From Adineta ricciae (taxonomy: Eukaryota > Rotifera > Eurotatoria > Adinetida > Adinetidae), in contig CAJNOJ010000018.1 in assembly GCA_905250025.1 (NCBI GenBank), positions 1-64,000 of the forward strand: DNA of 64,000 nt. Direction: 5' to 3'. This document shows, one piece after another, positions 1 through 12,849 of the stretch. The notes under the pieces were generated by a model. That model ran no database searches, had not been told where the DNA came from, and saw nothing but the letters and a program-made list of their open reading frames with translations. The first letter of the stretch is position 1, and each line of letters starts with the position of its first letter. The position numbers and the translations under genes were made by a program.

Positions 1-1633
1 GCTTTCCTCTCCCTTTCTCAATAATTAGATGTTGACACTCAATCGATCACACTCATTCTCTCTCTCTCTCTTTTTTGTTCATATGTCTATTTGACAACGG
101 AAATCAAACTCGCCTGATATCGAATACAGTTGACACGTGCTGGCCGAAGAATAAATCTAATTCGATTGATATATTTACAAGTAGTGAAAGGAAGACTGAG
201 TACTCGGACACTGTCCTCAATCAACAACAATCCTAATTGAGTATGGCATAGATCTGTTTTAACATGCGTGTGTGCACAACAACTTCGAAATGAAATTAGT
301 CAGTGAAGAGAAAGGAGCAGCTGGTTAGCATAGAGAAAAATCGAGAATTACAAAGCTCTTCTGTATTCCTACTCGTCGACTTGAATTCGAATTCTATGTG
401 ACAATTTTAATTAGAAACTAGAAAGTCGATTGCTTTTCTACTTACCTCGTCACCTTTACCATTGAAATGCATAAGATTATCGATGAGGCGTGGCATAGTA
501 CAGTTTAGATCTAAAATAATAATTAAAAGATCAAATTCTATTCTCATTAAAACTGATCGCAACGATCTTTTCATCATTGCCAAGCGATATAGATTGAAGA
601 AGTAGAAGAAAAAAGACCAGCACAGCGATTGATTTCAAAGAGCAATGCGCGCATGCGTGATTATTAGAAATCAAATGTAAAGCTATACACGTCATTATAA
701 CGAGACGAAATGAAAGCTTTCTCTTCTCTTCTCTTCTACTTACGATTTCACTTACGAGTTGCTCTAACAGGTGTAAAATGAATTCTTCTTATCGAATTTT
801 AACATTTTTCTAGACAAAAGACAAAACTATAGTACAGATCTCTTTTGTCTTCATCGTTTACTTAAATATCTCTCGATTATTCAATGATTACTGTCCATAT
901 CCAGAATATTACATCATTTACGTCTTTTTCATGCTTGCATCGAAAATATTATTGACGTTTGGAAGCCTTCGAACTGTTCGTTAATATGTAATAACGACGA
1001 CAAATTCATGGATTCATTTTTCTTCCTCTATATGTACACATACGATGTCGAAAAAGATGAAACTGTTCAGTGAGTACACCAATAACAAGATTATTCATCA
1101 TGTGTTTCTTTTTACCTCTCTTGACCCTCTTCAGTCAGTAGAAAATTCATACTGTTCAACTTACCGTAGTTCTCATTTAGATAAACAAAGCAAAATAAAG
1201 ACGTTTGTTTCGAAAATGCACATTGCTGCTCAATGATTACTTTTTGATGAGAGAAAAGAAAGAACGCGGGTGAGACGTGCTGTTGCCATCTAGGAGTTCA
1301 TCTCATCAATAGCTCATTTGTCACACAGACGATTCAATAATAACAATATTTCTTTACGAACAAAAGATGTCTGTTAGTATACATAGTCAGAAAATTTACA
1401 TTGTATTCTATCAAGAGAATACTTATTTGAATAAAAACATTCGAAATCGAACGACGAGAAAAACGAAACGAAATGCAATCCTAACACCTGTATTTAGTTA
1501 AGCTTAAGTTTACGAATAGTAATGATGAGATGAACTGAATTAGTTGAGATTAAACAATCAAATAAAGATATATGAACTTACTTGGATGACTTATGCCAAA
1601 AGAAAAAGATGAATGAATGAATAAGCTTTTCTT

Positions 1634-1665
<32 letters not shown>

Positions 1666-2734
1666 TCTGCTTTGTGCAACTAAACAGTGACGTGAAACTA
1701 ACCTCGCACTCTAGTATTTCTCTCGTTAACGATTGGCGCATGATGGAATAGCGAAGAAAGGGGAAAAAGCACGAGAGAGGAAAGTTAGTTGTCTAGAAGT
1801 TTTTCCTCTTATGTTCAACAACAACATCAAGATAATAGGAAAAAAAAGAAGCATGGCATACTCGAAGAAATAACATTGATGTGACACAAATGATTCATCC
1901 AATGTTTTTTCTTCTCTTTGAACTTTGAACTTTGAAGTAAAGTATTGATAAAAGAATGGATTAATCTATTAGAAAGAATAATACTTTCTTTCTTGAAGTA
2001 AAACGATAAAACGGTTGAAATTAACTGCTACTCTCTGGATCGTTTGTCATACCCCCACGGACATTGACTCAACTCTCTCTCTCGATTAGTCAGTCGTCCA
2101 TATTGTCATCTATCCTCGCGGGGATTCAAATTGTTAGAAGGGAAGAAATGGAGAGCGAGAGAGAACGTATGACATCTACTCAACAAAACATTCTTCATCT
2201 TTCTTTCTCTCTCCTTCTTTTTCTCTTCCATTTCCCACACAAACACACTCGACTTAAGCGGAAATTGAACTCCTACTCATATATAAATGATGAATCAGCA
2301 ATCAACTATGGATAGATGAATCAATGAAAGTTAGAATTGAAAATGAGGAACGGCCATTAAACTGTCTCACTTAGAATTTCACCTAAAAAGAAATAATAAT
2401 ATGCATATGTCTACATGCTCAAAAAACTATTAGCCTACATGCTTCAACTCACCTTAACAGCATTGATGAAATATCGCAGCGTTATACAGTGTCGACAAGA
2501 ATAACAAATTCGAAGAGTAGAGAGCAATTAACATGCAAGTGTGATGCCGATCGTAAAAGAGAATAGATGAATGAGAGACAGTCGACCTCTTCTACTTGTT
2601 CGTTGTCCAAACTTATCATCTATCGTTTTTCGTTTCTGTCTTTATATAAAAAGAATGCATACTTATACAAACACACACACACACATCTATATACAAGAGC
2701 GAAGATAAGAATGAGAAGACAATCAAAATAATCT
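1..2734. other. gene-free left flank
   Basis: No reading frame here shows composition, splice structure or similarity that I can support. The DNA is AT-rich and holds pyrimidine/purine-rich simple tracts, including a (TC)n run near 1640-1670, shorter CT-rich stretches near 2067-2080 and a CA run near 2672-2684. Because the receptor gene starting at 4993 reads leftwards, this stretch lies downstream of that gene. It could hold its 3' UTR or the regulatory DNA of a gene beyond the left edge. Confidence 0.5.
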
Positions 2735-4993
2735 TTATCGTAGTTTAAAAAAATTCGGTGCAGAGAAAAGTGTGACATAACTAAATATCGTTGTCATTAA
2801 GCTAAATAAAACAAGACATAGACGATCGATAACCATGGCTGAAAATTTCCAATCTTCAGATATGTTGTCCTCTTCTTCTCCTTGTTTGACGTGTTCAGTG
2901 AGAAATTGAAGTTCAGTTATAATCGTTCGCATTTCGGCGCGAAATACGCGCATATCACGAGGAAGGAGAACATCGTTTGGATCATGATGATGATTCGGAT
3001 TTTTACATTTGCTGCTGTGTTGACGTGAAACAACATGGTTCATAACTGTTGTTGGCAACGTACTACAAGCGTTTGAATATGACGTATCATTGAGACATGT
3101 TACATTTGCTAACAAAGACTTCGATGACTCGGCTAATAGAGGTGTTGGGAGACATTTATAAGCATTCGATGTACTATCCTCTCGGTCAAGAGTACGAGCA
3201 TGTCGACGGCGGATAGCACGCCACGTTAAATCATGCCCAGGACGATTCATCCATAATAACCATGCAAGGTATTCGTTGATATAGACGGAAATCTAACGAA
3301 ATACAGAATTTTTTTTTCTTCAAACGGAAGATTCTAATTGAAAGAAATGTTTTACCCATCTTGGCATTGTATGATTTTTTGCGTTGCGGTGATGAAATCC
3401 AAGAACCAAAACAGTCGCAACAACTGACATTGAACACATACACAAAACAGTAACAAAATACATGACAATGATAGGCAATGCCGTTGAGCTTGCCGGTATA
3501 AAGCCTGAGATCAACAAGCTGAACATAACAATTGAAAGTAGAATTGTTATCTCTACAAACAGAATATTCATTCGTTTTTTAAGAAAATCGTTTTTCTTAC
3601 GTAATGTTAACTTTTCACCACTGTCAGGTGGAAGCAGAAAGCCGAGAACCGTCATAAAACTAATTAAAACGCACGGTACTAGAAGAAGAAAATAATACAG
3701 TAGATCTGATTAGTTACGTCTAGTGAGTCTAAAAATTATCGATTGATCCGATAATAAAGGATAACTCAAGCATTGCTGTGTACATATTATTCTTTCGTCA
3801 ATAGGACTTATTCCGGCAGACAAATATCGTCTGGCGGCCTCAAAAACGATCATACAGGAAAATATGTCAATCAATGTTTTACCGACAATATTGACCACAT
3901 AATAAAGCGTACGCCGACGTATACGGATCGTAAATAAGGCAAATGGATAGACAGTTGGACAACATTCATAAACAACTGCTTCTCTGACAGCTAAAAAGCC
4001 TGAAAAACAAGAAAACATCAGTTGACTTTGCTTCAAAATATGAGTTTCCATACTCAATAGATCCCATTCAGCATTTTTTACATAAGCATCCAATTGACCT
4101 TGATCGCTATCGATGGTTAGATTTACGCCTGTTTCATCAATGAAGATTTATCCTATTTTTCCTTAGAAATTTTTCCTACTTACCACTATCATCGTAAGAC
4201 CATGGGCCGAATTTTAATGTGCAATTTTGTTCGTCCGAAAAAGTAGAAAAATAAATAAATCTTTCAACGAAACGATCATTTTCTCTGATAGAAACTTACA
4301 AACGGAAAGGAAGCAATATTAAACGGACAGATAGATTTTAAGATCCCAGGCGGAACGAACAGTATAGTACCATTATGTTGCACAACTAAATTTGTTTTCA
4401 TTGTTCCTTCAAAATTATCATCAGCACTAGAAAGAAATCAATCGAACTATTAAATCTCCTTCTTCGTAATTTCTCTCACCTATTATAAAGATAGATATCT
4501 GGCGTCCATACATTTGAACTATGTACTCGAATCGATTGAATTCCTCCATAATCTTCGGGTTTCCATTGTAGACTATAATCATGCCATGTCTATACTTATC
4601 TTCGGTAAATTTCTGTTGAAATTCAAATCAAACTACATACAAGGACTAGCCAGCCACTGATGACGATAATTTCGCTTTTCTCCTCCTAATTTCATCAATT
4701 GGAATCAAGTACGATCGAAATGAAACAATAATCAACTTACGAAGTCGATGATCTGTTGCAATGCTAAATTCATCGTAACAGTCAAAGTCGCTGTATCATT
4801 GAAAACCGGTCTTTCCATAGGATCATAACTGTTTTCTTTAAATAGATATTGTAACAAACGTCGTTGATGTGCGCCACCAACTATAATTAGAAAACTGATC
4901 TGTTGGAAGTAAATCTCGTGCGAACTGACTTGTTAATTCGAACAAATAAAACAGGAGGAGAAGAAAATATTTTGTTTGATTCGAGAAGAACAT
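2735..4993 (-). CDS. nicotinic acetylcholine receptor alpha-like subunit (Cys-loop channel), 10 exons
   Basis: A pentameric ligand-gated cation channel subunit of the plasma membrane. Ten exons join to 538 codons: 4930-4993, 4741-4880, 4641-4685, 4480-4589, 4300-4426, 4184-4235, 3883-4128, 3601-3678, 3356-3552 and 2735-3292. A signal peptide ([20 protein letters not shown]) leads into the ligand-binding domain with [16 protein letters not shown] and a Cys-loop [15 protein letters not shown]. Loop C carries adjacent cysteines (YECCP), the hallmark of alpha-type subunits. M1 holds VPCVLIS; M2 starts at DSGEKLTL and ends near PASSTALP; M3 follows, then a cytoplasmic loop and a last membrane segment near [19 protein letters not shown]. 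The loop C exon carries about 17 extra residues before YECC. The intron at 4236-4299 ends in CG instead of AG, yet only that junction restores the Cys-loop frame. Introns are mostly 48-180 nt. Family assignment is firm; the exact subunit is not. Confidence 0.9.
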
Positions 4994-6464
4994 CGTGTGT
5001 ATTTCTTCACAAGTCGATATTTCTTTCAATTATTACTCCGATTATGACGTTGTTTATATACAAACGACAAACGGAGTGCAGCAGCTGTAATGTTCTTCCA
5101 AGTAGAAAGAAAGACACAGAACAGAATGAGAATATGTGATTTCACTTTTTTGTGGTTCGATTCCTGGTTGACAATGACATTTAGAAGACATGTATTGCAA
5201 CGATGGCAATGTGTTAATTGAAAAATCATTTAGCCAAAGCCAATCTAGAAGTAACTTAATGTTGTTCTTTGGTCTACAGAAGGAAAAAAATAGCATCATT
5301 GACAGCTTGAAATACAACAAAATACTAGGTCTGATGTTCTGCTTATTAGTATAAGATAATCGACCATTTGTGACGTTGTCAACTGTGAATGCCATTTGAA
5401 ATGAGATAGAAAAAAACAAGGTTAATCAACAAAAGAAATTTGTCAGTACGAACCATTGTAAATCTGTAATGATCATAATCAGACTATACACATTTCAATC
5501 TGATGAGATATGTTAAGAAAATAAATCAATCAGATGGATTCATAGAGATAGATAAGAATCAAACATTGCCACAGAACATTCGTGTGTGTAGACACAACGA
5601 GACAATTGATCGAACATGCAGATTTATCCAGTTAGAAGGAAAACGATAAAAGCATATACGAGACAGTCTGGATGTTTCAGTTCTTCTTTTCTCGACGGCC
5701 ACAGAGTTTTTCGGTTCAAGCAAAGAAGAAACACAACGACGAAGTAGTTTTATTGCTTAATAACAAAACAAAATCAACTAATTAGTAACGCAAAGAAAAA
5801 TACACGACAATCTTTCTTGTGCAATGTTCTTATGAAAGTAGACAAAACTACAACAGAATAAATCCAATCAAAATCTCTTCGTTTTGCAAAGAATACACCT
5901 ACGAATAGAATGAACAAGTCGTGCAGACAGAAACGATGTTTTCTTTGCTTTTCACATTTTAATTGATCGTCGGAAAAATCAATTCTTTTCTTGGAACTAA
6001 AAGAATAAAACGATACTTGTTTTTCGATGCATGTGGACAATAATGAGTTGTCAACAAAGTCAAAATGTTATCGACAAGATATTTCATATAATGTAAATAT
6101 TTATCCCCTGTTGTTTTTTCGATATACTTATATGATCTTTGACTAGTTGTAGCAAAGCGAACTTCTATTGAGTCATTGGTTCGGCTCGTACGACGAAGAA
6201 TCACATTAACATCGAAAGTCAATTTACATCTTAGAAACAAATTTATGAGATATTCATATTTCTAATTTTATCAACACTCGAAATCATGCCTCATCTTGCT
6301 CTACTCTATAATCAGCTTAACTAGAATGTATACAATTATGTATAGAATCGGATCAGACCGTGTCCTGTCATCGATATGTCTGGAAATTACATCGACACTC
6401 AGCCTTTCATTACTAAACTTCCATTAGAGGAGAAAAGTAGGGACACATCAAAATCGATGTGTTT
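4994..6464. other. intergenic, no supported gene
   Basis: This stretch lies between the receptor start and the CASC3 stop, so it holds the receptor promoter and the CASC3 3' flank. Several open frames of 67-121 codons exist on the minus strand. They lack domains, conserved composition or matching splice sites, and I read them as chance frames in AT-rich DNA. Confidence 0.5.
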
Positions 6465-8088
6465 TTAAGGAGTATTATTCATCACTTGTTGCGACATTGA
6501 TGTTTGCGCCGAAATCACTTGATTGGATCGTGAATTATACTGTTGATAGAACATCTGTGGCGTGATTATCTGACGTGGGAGATAGGATGTTGGAGGTGGT
6601 GGTGCTTGAGGCCAATCATCTAAAAAATCTCAATGGGAATTGAACAATAACAACAGAGAGTGATTACTTTGCTCGGTTTTATTCGTTCGTTGTTCTCGAT
6701 AGGGTCGCACTTGCGATGGTACGATTGGCTGTTGGGCAGTACTCGAGAAGTTATTACGCATGTTTGAATATCGTTTAGGACGTTCGGTAGTTGAAACATC
6801 TGGAGAAAGATTTAACGATGTTCTTGCTAAATAGAAAAACATGGCTTGAATGAAGTGTTGTGTAATTAATGATTTTACGTTGATAAGATGGTTTCTGTAG
6901 GCGTGGTGGTAGATTTGGTTTATTGTCGAATAGTTCAAACTGTTTTCGTGAATGGTGAGGTGAATTAGCATTGAATACTTTTTGATTGTTTCGATTAAAA
7001 CTATCTTTGAATTTGGAGACATTGTCTTGTTGATTCATGTTAGTATCGGGAAGACTCCTACGCCGACGAAATATTCGTTGATCATTTTGAGATGGACCAT
7101 GATTGTGTCGTTGTTGGCCTGGGGTCAATGGTGTTTCTTTTTTGAGATTTTGACGATTATCCGATGGCAATGATTGATGATAATCTTTTAGATTAAATTG
7201 ACTTGTTCGATTATTCACCGGGTTTTGCGTATTTCTTTGTGGAACTCGTTGACGATAATCATTTTGATAACGTTGTTGTCCTTGCTGCTGTTGCTGAAAA
7301 TTCTCATGATTTTTGTACATAAAATCGTTCGTGTGAAACCGATTATTCGACTGACAATCATGTCTAGTACGTTCATGGTCGTGTTTTTGTACAGAAGAAC
7401 GAAATGTGGATTTTTGTTCGTCACGAAAATAAAGATCATGTTGCCATTTACCATCACCATCCGTGTAAAACCGATGATCATTGCGTGACGTCTCTCTTTG
7501 AAAGATATTGAAAAGTGAGAAAATGTTTTTAATAAGAATACCTTACTTTTTTGAACGACCGGTGTCGTTTAAGGTTCTGTCATCGTGTTCATAGAATCTT
7601 CCTTTACGAGGAATGTAAGCCGGACTTTGAGTATTATTGTCATCATCAACACTTTTCTTCTTCTTCGTTTCATCTGATTTTAGATTTGGAACACTTTGAT
7701 TATCATTTTCATCTTCAGAATGTTCGTCATCGAGATGTTTTTCATGACTACGTCGAGGTTTTATATTTATATCCAATTCGTTATTATCCGTAGTCTTCTA
7801 AAGTGACTATGAAATAAAACTTGATTTCATATCTGTAAGCATTACTTTCATAAGAGCTTTCTTCATAACAGTATTCAGTAATGATTCGTCGTCATCATCG
7901 TCCAGATCCTCATATTCCGAATCATCTTCTTGGTGGCCAGAGATTGAGATTATCTTTGATTCATCTGATGGCGAAAATTTAAACGAAAAATTTTGATTAT
8001 CAGAGTAATTAATATTACCATTTTGTGATGTGATTTCTTCTTCCTCCGGATTTGTTAAATTTTCACATATCTGACTTGGATCTGACAT
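6465..8088 (-). CDS. CASC3: CASC3 / MLN51 / Barentsz, exon junction complex core protein
   Basis: CASC3 is the core exon-junction-complex subunit that clamps eIF4A3 on spliced mRNA through its SELOR domain; it acts in mRNA localisation and nonsense-mediated decay. The start is MSDPSQICENL at 8088. An acidic N-terminal part is followed, after a 48-nt intron, by the SELOR signature: PAYIPRKGRFYEHDDR and, in the next exon, DGKWQHDLYFRDEQ. Both halves match the animal protein closely (PAYIPRKGLFFEHD and EGRWEHDKF). The rest is low-complexity, rich in Q, N, R and P, and ends in VMNNTP at 6465. At roughly 440-450 residues it is shorter than the vertebrate protein of about 700. It is divergent from the SPATA4-like gene, with only 299 bp between the start codons, so a shared promoter region is likely. 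Confidence 0.9.
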
Positions 8089-8284
8089 TTTCTAGTGCAA
8101 AAAACGATGTGACTATAATGAAGTGGTGATACTGAACTTGGTCAAAGATTTCTAACGAACCAATCAACGATGAAATCTTCCAATTAACAAAAATCTCTTC
8201 TACTTTTTCGATGTATTTTTTTCGGTGTAATCTTTCTGAGTGTTAACAATTAATACATCTCTTAATCGATTCATGTTTTCAGAG

Positions 8285-8294
8285 TATATAAAAG
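8285..8294 (+). promoter_or_regulatory. TATA box of the SPATA4-like gene
   Basis: TATATAAAAG lies 94 bp upstream of the start codon at 8388, in the short intergenic region shared with the divergent CASC3 gene. The position fits a core promoter with a 5' UTR of about 70 nt. Confidence 0.5.
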
Positions 8295-8387
8295 AAGGTC
8301 GTTTCTAAGCAACACACATGTATATGGTAAAGTCGGCACTTGAGCGTTTATCTCTAATATTGCAAAGAAAACTTGTTTTGTCTCGCC

Positions 8388-9540
8388 ATGGTTGCTCGAA
8401 CATCTCGTGAGGTTCTTCGCTGGTACGAGGGTCTCTATTTGACTTATCCTATTATTGTTCCGAAATGGTATGTCAAATCTGTTAGTGTTCTTTTCAAGCA
8501 CTTGAAATTTTTTATAACGAAAAACAAACATGTCACTTTACATTTACACAGCTACTTGATCGAATGCTCGAAGGATATGTTTTATTTTAAGGGATTTGGC
8601 AAACGGATTCGCTTATGCCGAAATCTTACATGTTTATTTTCCAAATGAAATCAATATGCTGAATTTTCTCAATGGGCGGTCACTGAATTCGCGGTTATTA
8701 AACTGGGCTATGATTAAAAAGTTTCTAAAAAAGAAGAATCTTCCAATTAATAATGAATTTATTGATGCAACATTACACGGTAAAGACGGCGGGGCAGAAG
8801 GATTGCTGGAACAAACTTACGAGTTGTTAACAAATAGAAAGTAAAGGATGGAAAGAAGCATCTTTCGAGATTTGATGTTCTTCTATTTTTAGACCATTTG
8901 TTGACGTAACATATGAACATGACGATCAGTTTACTGATCATATTTATGAACAAACACTCGATTATTTTCAACGGTCACATACATCGAAATCAATAAAAAA
9001 TAATTTGAAAATTTCCGAACTAATTATGGATCCATCCTATGCTCACCATGCGAAACGAGTTCGTACGAATTCCTTTTTTTACATGACAAGTCTGTTGATT
9101 TTCTTTCGCATAGAATGAATATATTCGTGATCAATTAAAGATCGAGCGTCAAAAGATACGTGTTGATAATCCACAACGGTTTGACATCAGACCTACATTA
9201 GCTGAGCGTTGTTTACGTAAACCTCTCCAATCAGAAATCAACCCTCAAGATTGGTACACGAAATCCTTTGTTTCACGTTCACGTTCAGCGACTTCTGTAT
9301 CGAATAAAACAGTTTCTGGTAAACAAGGATCGCGACAAGCGTCGGCTGATCGTTCCAAACAAACTTCCGTTTATCGAGGTAAGTAAACAAATTAACATTG
9401 AATGTCTTTCTTTGTCTTTTCTCTTTTTAGAAAAAGGAACCATAGAAACGAATGAAAACGATGCAATTTACAAAGAAATCATTTTGAAACAACACTCCGT
9501 GCCACTGGAAGATCTTGCGCGTATAAACGAATTCGAATAA
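8388..9540 (+). CDS. SPATA4: SPATA4-like CH-domain protein, 5 exons
   Basis: Five exons (8388-8467, 8592-8840, 8893-9058, 9114-9378, 9431-9540) give 289 residues. Residues 1-110 form a CLAMP/SPEF-type calponin-homology domain of the SPATA4 kind: TSREVLRWYEGLYLTYPI, DLANGFAYAEILHVYFP, NGRSLNSRLLNWAMIKKFL and IDATLHGKDGGAEGLLEQTY. Family members are linked to microtubules, cilia and the male germ line in vertebrates; that role here is inference. The C-terminal part is basic, rich in S, R and K, and has no domain I recognise. The start is the first ATG after the TATA box. All introns are GT-AG; the first is 124 nt and the other three are 52-55 nt. Confidence 0.85.
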
Positions 9541-11315
9541 CTTTCGCTTTTTTATTTTATCATCATTTATTAATAAATTCTTTACTGGACATAAAAAGTG
9601 AACGAATAGAACTGTTTATCAATCAACAAAAAATCGAAGTATGTTGAAATGTTAGTTTCATCAAGAATGAAATGTGCGTAAAAACCAGAGAATCACGCTG
9701 AGCGCACTGTTTATTTTAGAGGTGGTTTGTATTATGTAATATTGAATTACAATTGAACTGTCGCTAAGATAGATCTGATTTTCTTTTACTTATTAAATCC
9801 AGTTGAATGGCTAGTGGAAATGATCATTCTGAAATAAATGAGTCGACTGATTTTGCGAATATTTCTTAAGATGTCTCATAGTTTATAATACGCTTAGCGT
9901 GAGACCATAAGCATAAATACAGAGAGGCCTTTAAGTATTTTTAATTTTGCCACACAACATCAGCTATTTTTAAGTCAAGCGATTCTTCTTTTCAAACATA
10001 GCTTTCAATTAGGTTTATTTATTTTGAACTTGAAGTTTGCACGCTTGGCCACATCCAAAGGTGGATATACATGAGATCTATGAAAGAGATAAACTGAATA
10101 TTCCCATACAGGCAATGAACAGTTTCATTCTGTCTTCAGTATTTATTAACACTCATTCCATCATTACCTTTCGATCCAGCTATTAGTGAGAGCAAAGAAG
10201 TTGAAGCAGAATTCACAGTGAAAACATTAGTCATCAAAATATATCGGACTCAATAGGATAGAATATCGACAGTCATATATATTTATACCCTATTCATTAA
10301 TTCATAGGGTTGATCAATTTTTGGGAAGCTTCAAACTGTAACAATCTTATCAAAGCTCATATTGATTAGTGTATTAGGCGAAAGTCATTTTACGATATTT
10401 CTTGAGACCTTATCTGATGGTCAAGCGATATCGACTATTGAAATTACTCGTTAAAGACTAAATCTGTTGCAGTCAGTTTGGTCGTTATAATATAATAGTA
10501 CAATGCTAAACATGTCGTTATATGTTGAATCTTTTTTACTTAATCGATAAAGACAGTGAAGATTTGCTTGACCACACACTTATTCCCACCATGTCTCCTT
10601 TTCTTCCGATTTATTTACTCAACGATGCAAGACTTTTTCAACATATGGATAATATTTATAGATTTTACAAATAAATGCGTACAACTTTTTAAATAAACAA
10701 CAATTAGTTCTGCTTTTTGCAGATCAAAATAAATATTTGGCTACTTACTCGTTTTGTCCTTGTCGGATGAAAGGATGGCTACCCAGATATAAGCAAAGTC
10801 AGTCAATCGCATTCTGTAAGAGACTGTAGAAAAAGGTTTTGGAATTGAAATTAAATCAATGCGTGTGAACAGGTCATCCAATATCATACAAAAAATTTTT
10901 AAAACTAGCACCAGATTCGTGTTCCTAGAGCTCGAAAGCTCTTCGGTCAACCCTTATAAATTCTTTTTCGTTTTAAGTCAATGATTTCAAACAAGAGAAT
11001 AAAAAAGAGCCCGATTTTTTTTTGCTTGCTTTTATTAGATCTTTGAGGTAGCTCTATGTACAGTCGATGTGTGTGTGTATTAAGAAAATGAAACGAATTG
11101 CTAAGATGTAGTAGAGAACGTAGAGCCGTTTTCTGATTGGCTCAAACTATAGGAAACATGAACCGAAACCGAAGAAGGAAGAAAAGTCGCATAGCTATGA
11201 GTCATTTCAAGATTTTTGAGTGCATATATATATGAATTACAAGTTACTGTGTTGTGGATCAAAAAAGCACTGTAAAAAAGCTTCTGAGAACTTCAATATA
11301 CCAAACGCATCTATC
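9541..11315. other. intergenic, no supported gene
   Basis: About 1.8 kb without a supported coding exon on either strand. A minus-strand frame at 10741-10950 has no recognisable domain. A TATATATATAT-like stretch at 11224-11233, just before the hydrolase gene, may be its core promoter. Confidence 0.4.
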
Positions 11316-12120
11316 ATGCAACATTTAGTATTACTCGGTGATAGTATATTTGACAATGCTGTCTATGTTCGTGGAAAACCTTCCGTTATCGATCAATTAC
11401 AATCCAAAATAAAAGATTAAGGTTGGAAAGCAACACTACTTGCTGTTGATGGGAATGTTCTTTCTCATATTACCCAACAAATAACACGAATTCCAAAAGA
11501 TGCTACGCATTTATTTGTATCGATCGGTAAGGATTCATTTGAATCTTATCTTATGAACAAAGCAATTTCTTCTCTAGGTGGAAATAACGCACTTTCTTAT
11601 ATGCACCATCTAAACGAACGTGTAACAACCGTTGGCCAAGCTTTATTAGTTCTAAATAAAATTAAAAAGCAATTTGAAAAAGTAAATCACATTGACAATT
11701 TGCTTTGAATAATTATTCTATTTTTTAGGACTACAGGCATATGTTGGGCGAATTGAAAGCATTGAAAGTTCCTGTAACAACATGTACAATCTACAATCCA
11801 CGTTTTCCTGAATCCGAAGAACAAATTAGTTGTGAAACAGGTTTATCTGCTCTAAATGATGTGATTGTAACTGAATCATCGAAAGTATAGAGAAATCCAA
11901 AGAATTTATCTACCGAAAACAAATCACTTTCCTCTTTTTGCAGCTTGGTATTCCTGTGATCGATTTGAAAAGCCTTTTCAATGATCGAAACGATTATGCT
12001 AATGCTATCGAGCCTGACGTACAAGGTGGAGCAAAAATTGTCGAAAATATTGTCTACGTTGTCAACCATCATCGATTCGACGAGAACATTTGTTCAATAT
12101 ACGCTAAAACCATATCTTAA
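11316..12120 (+). pseudogene. SGNH/GDSL hydrolase gene with one in-frame stop
   Basis: Four exons (11316-11526, 11578-11681, 11729-11884, 11944-12120) would encode about 215 codons of a small SGNH/GDSL-type esterase or lipase. The start MQHLVLLGDSIFDN puts the nucleophile motif GDS right at the N-terminus, as in the cytosolic branch. The second exon starts with the GGNNAL block, equivalent to GxND. A conserved stretch LGIPVIDLKSLF and a C-terminal EPDVQGGAKIVENI follow. Codon 35 is TAA (11418-11420), between QSKIKD and GWKATLLAVDGN, with no splice pair that would remove it. All other exons, splice sites and the rest of the frame are intact, so this looks like a very young loss or a single bad allele or base call. 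The catalytic Asp-His pair is not clear to me. Confidence 0.75.
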
Positions 12121-12266
12121 ATAATCAAATACGCAAGAATATATTCTATGCATTTTTTTTGTTACATTTATTTATTCCGGCTGTCAAATGAAAACCCGAA
12201 CGTCTTTTTTTTTCTAATTAAATGGTTAAAAAAAGCTTTCTAAATGTCTTTATCGCTTTTGAATAT

Positions 12267-12614
12267 TCAATGTGCAACCGATTTAAGACCACCGTCTTGG
12301 CCAACTTCGAACTGCCAGTTTTGTTTTGGTGATGTCACACCTTCGAATGGAGCTGATAGTTCTTTGCTTGAGCCATCTTGTCCTTTGACAGTTAATTTTT
12401 GGATGAATTTGCGTTGTTCATGTTCATCAGTTTTAACCGTTTTTTCTTCGAGCGATTCTGAACCACCTTTTGGTACAGTAACAGTCACTTTTTCAGTATG
12501 ACTACTGTCCGAACCAACATATTCAACTTCAACAGTAACATCATGGTCACTGGAGTTTTTCAATGTTGCAGAGTAAACATGACTTGGAGCTTTGAGTCCG
12601 CAAAATTGAGCCAT
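12267..12614 (-). CDS. small beta-rich cytosolic protein, family member 1
   Basis: 115 residues, one coding exon, no signal peptide. I do not recognise the family. The pattern of alternating hydrophobic residues suggests a beta sandwich. It shares a layout with the two genes upstream on the same strand: VYSATL near residue 13, a valine-rich strand, TVPKG, an EEK segment, then APFEGVTSPKQNWQFEV near residues 88-104 and LKSV at the end. A TATA box lies at 12736-12743 and a 5' UTR intron with a TTTTCTAG acceptor ends 9 nt before the ATG. It is convergent with the hydrolase gene, whose stop is about 150 bp away. A general role such as stress or ligand binding is possible but nothing in the sequence decides it. 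Confidence 0.7.
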   Translation of the reverse strand: MAQFCGLKAPSHVYSATLKNSSDHDVTVEVEYVGSDSSHTEKVTVTVPKGGSESLEEKTVKTDEHEQRKFIQKLTVKGQDGSSKELSAPFEGVTSPKQNWQFEVGQDGGLKSVAH

Positions 12615-12735
12615 AGTTAAATTCTAGAAAACAAGAAATGAAAATTAAAATAGAACGGGGAATATGTAAACCGACCTGTAGTTGAAGTGAAAAGAAAAGT
12701 AAATGAAAGGAAGAGCAATGCTATAGGAATGTGTG

Positions 12736-12743
12736 TTTATATA
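12736..12743 (-). promoter_or_regulatory. TATA box, family member 1
   Basis: Reads TATATAAA on the minus strand, about 120 bp upstream of the start at 12614, leaving room for a short first exon and the 5' UTR intron seen at about 12624-12673. Confidence 0.5.
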
Positions 12744-12849
12744 GAAGGTATGATAAGAACAAAGTTTCTAGTCACAAGATAAAGAATGCAAATAGACACC
12801 TACAGTTGAATACTCATTAGATGATTCACACATCTGACCAATCGGTATG

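Noticed and set aside
5153-5163. GGTTCGATTCC, a perfect match to the tRNA B-box
   Set aside because: The flanking bases do not form a T-arm stem and there is no acceptor or anticodon arm upstream.
5054-5419. 121-codon minus-strand frame upstream of the receptor gene
   Set aside because: No signal, domain or splice partner; composition is that of AT-rich non-coding DNA.
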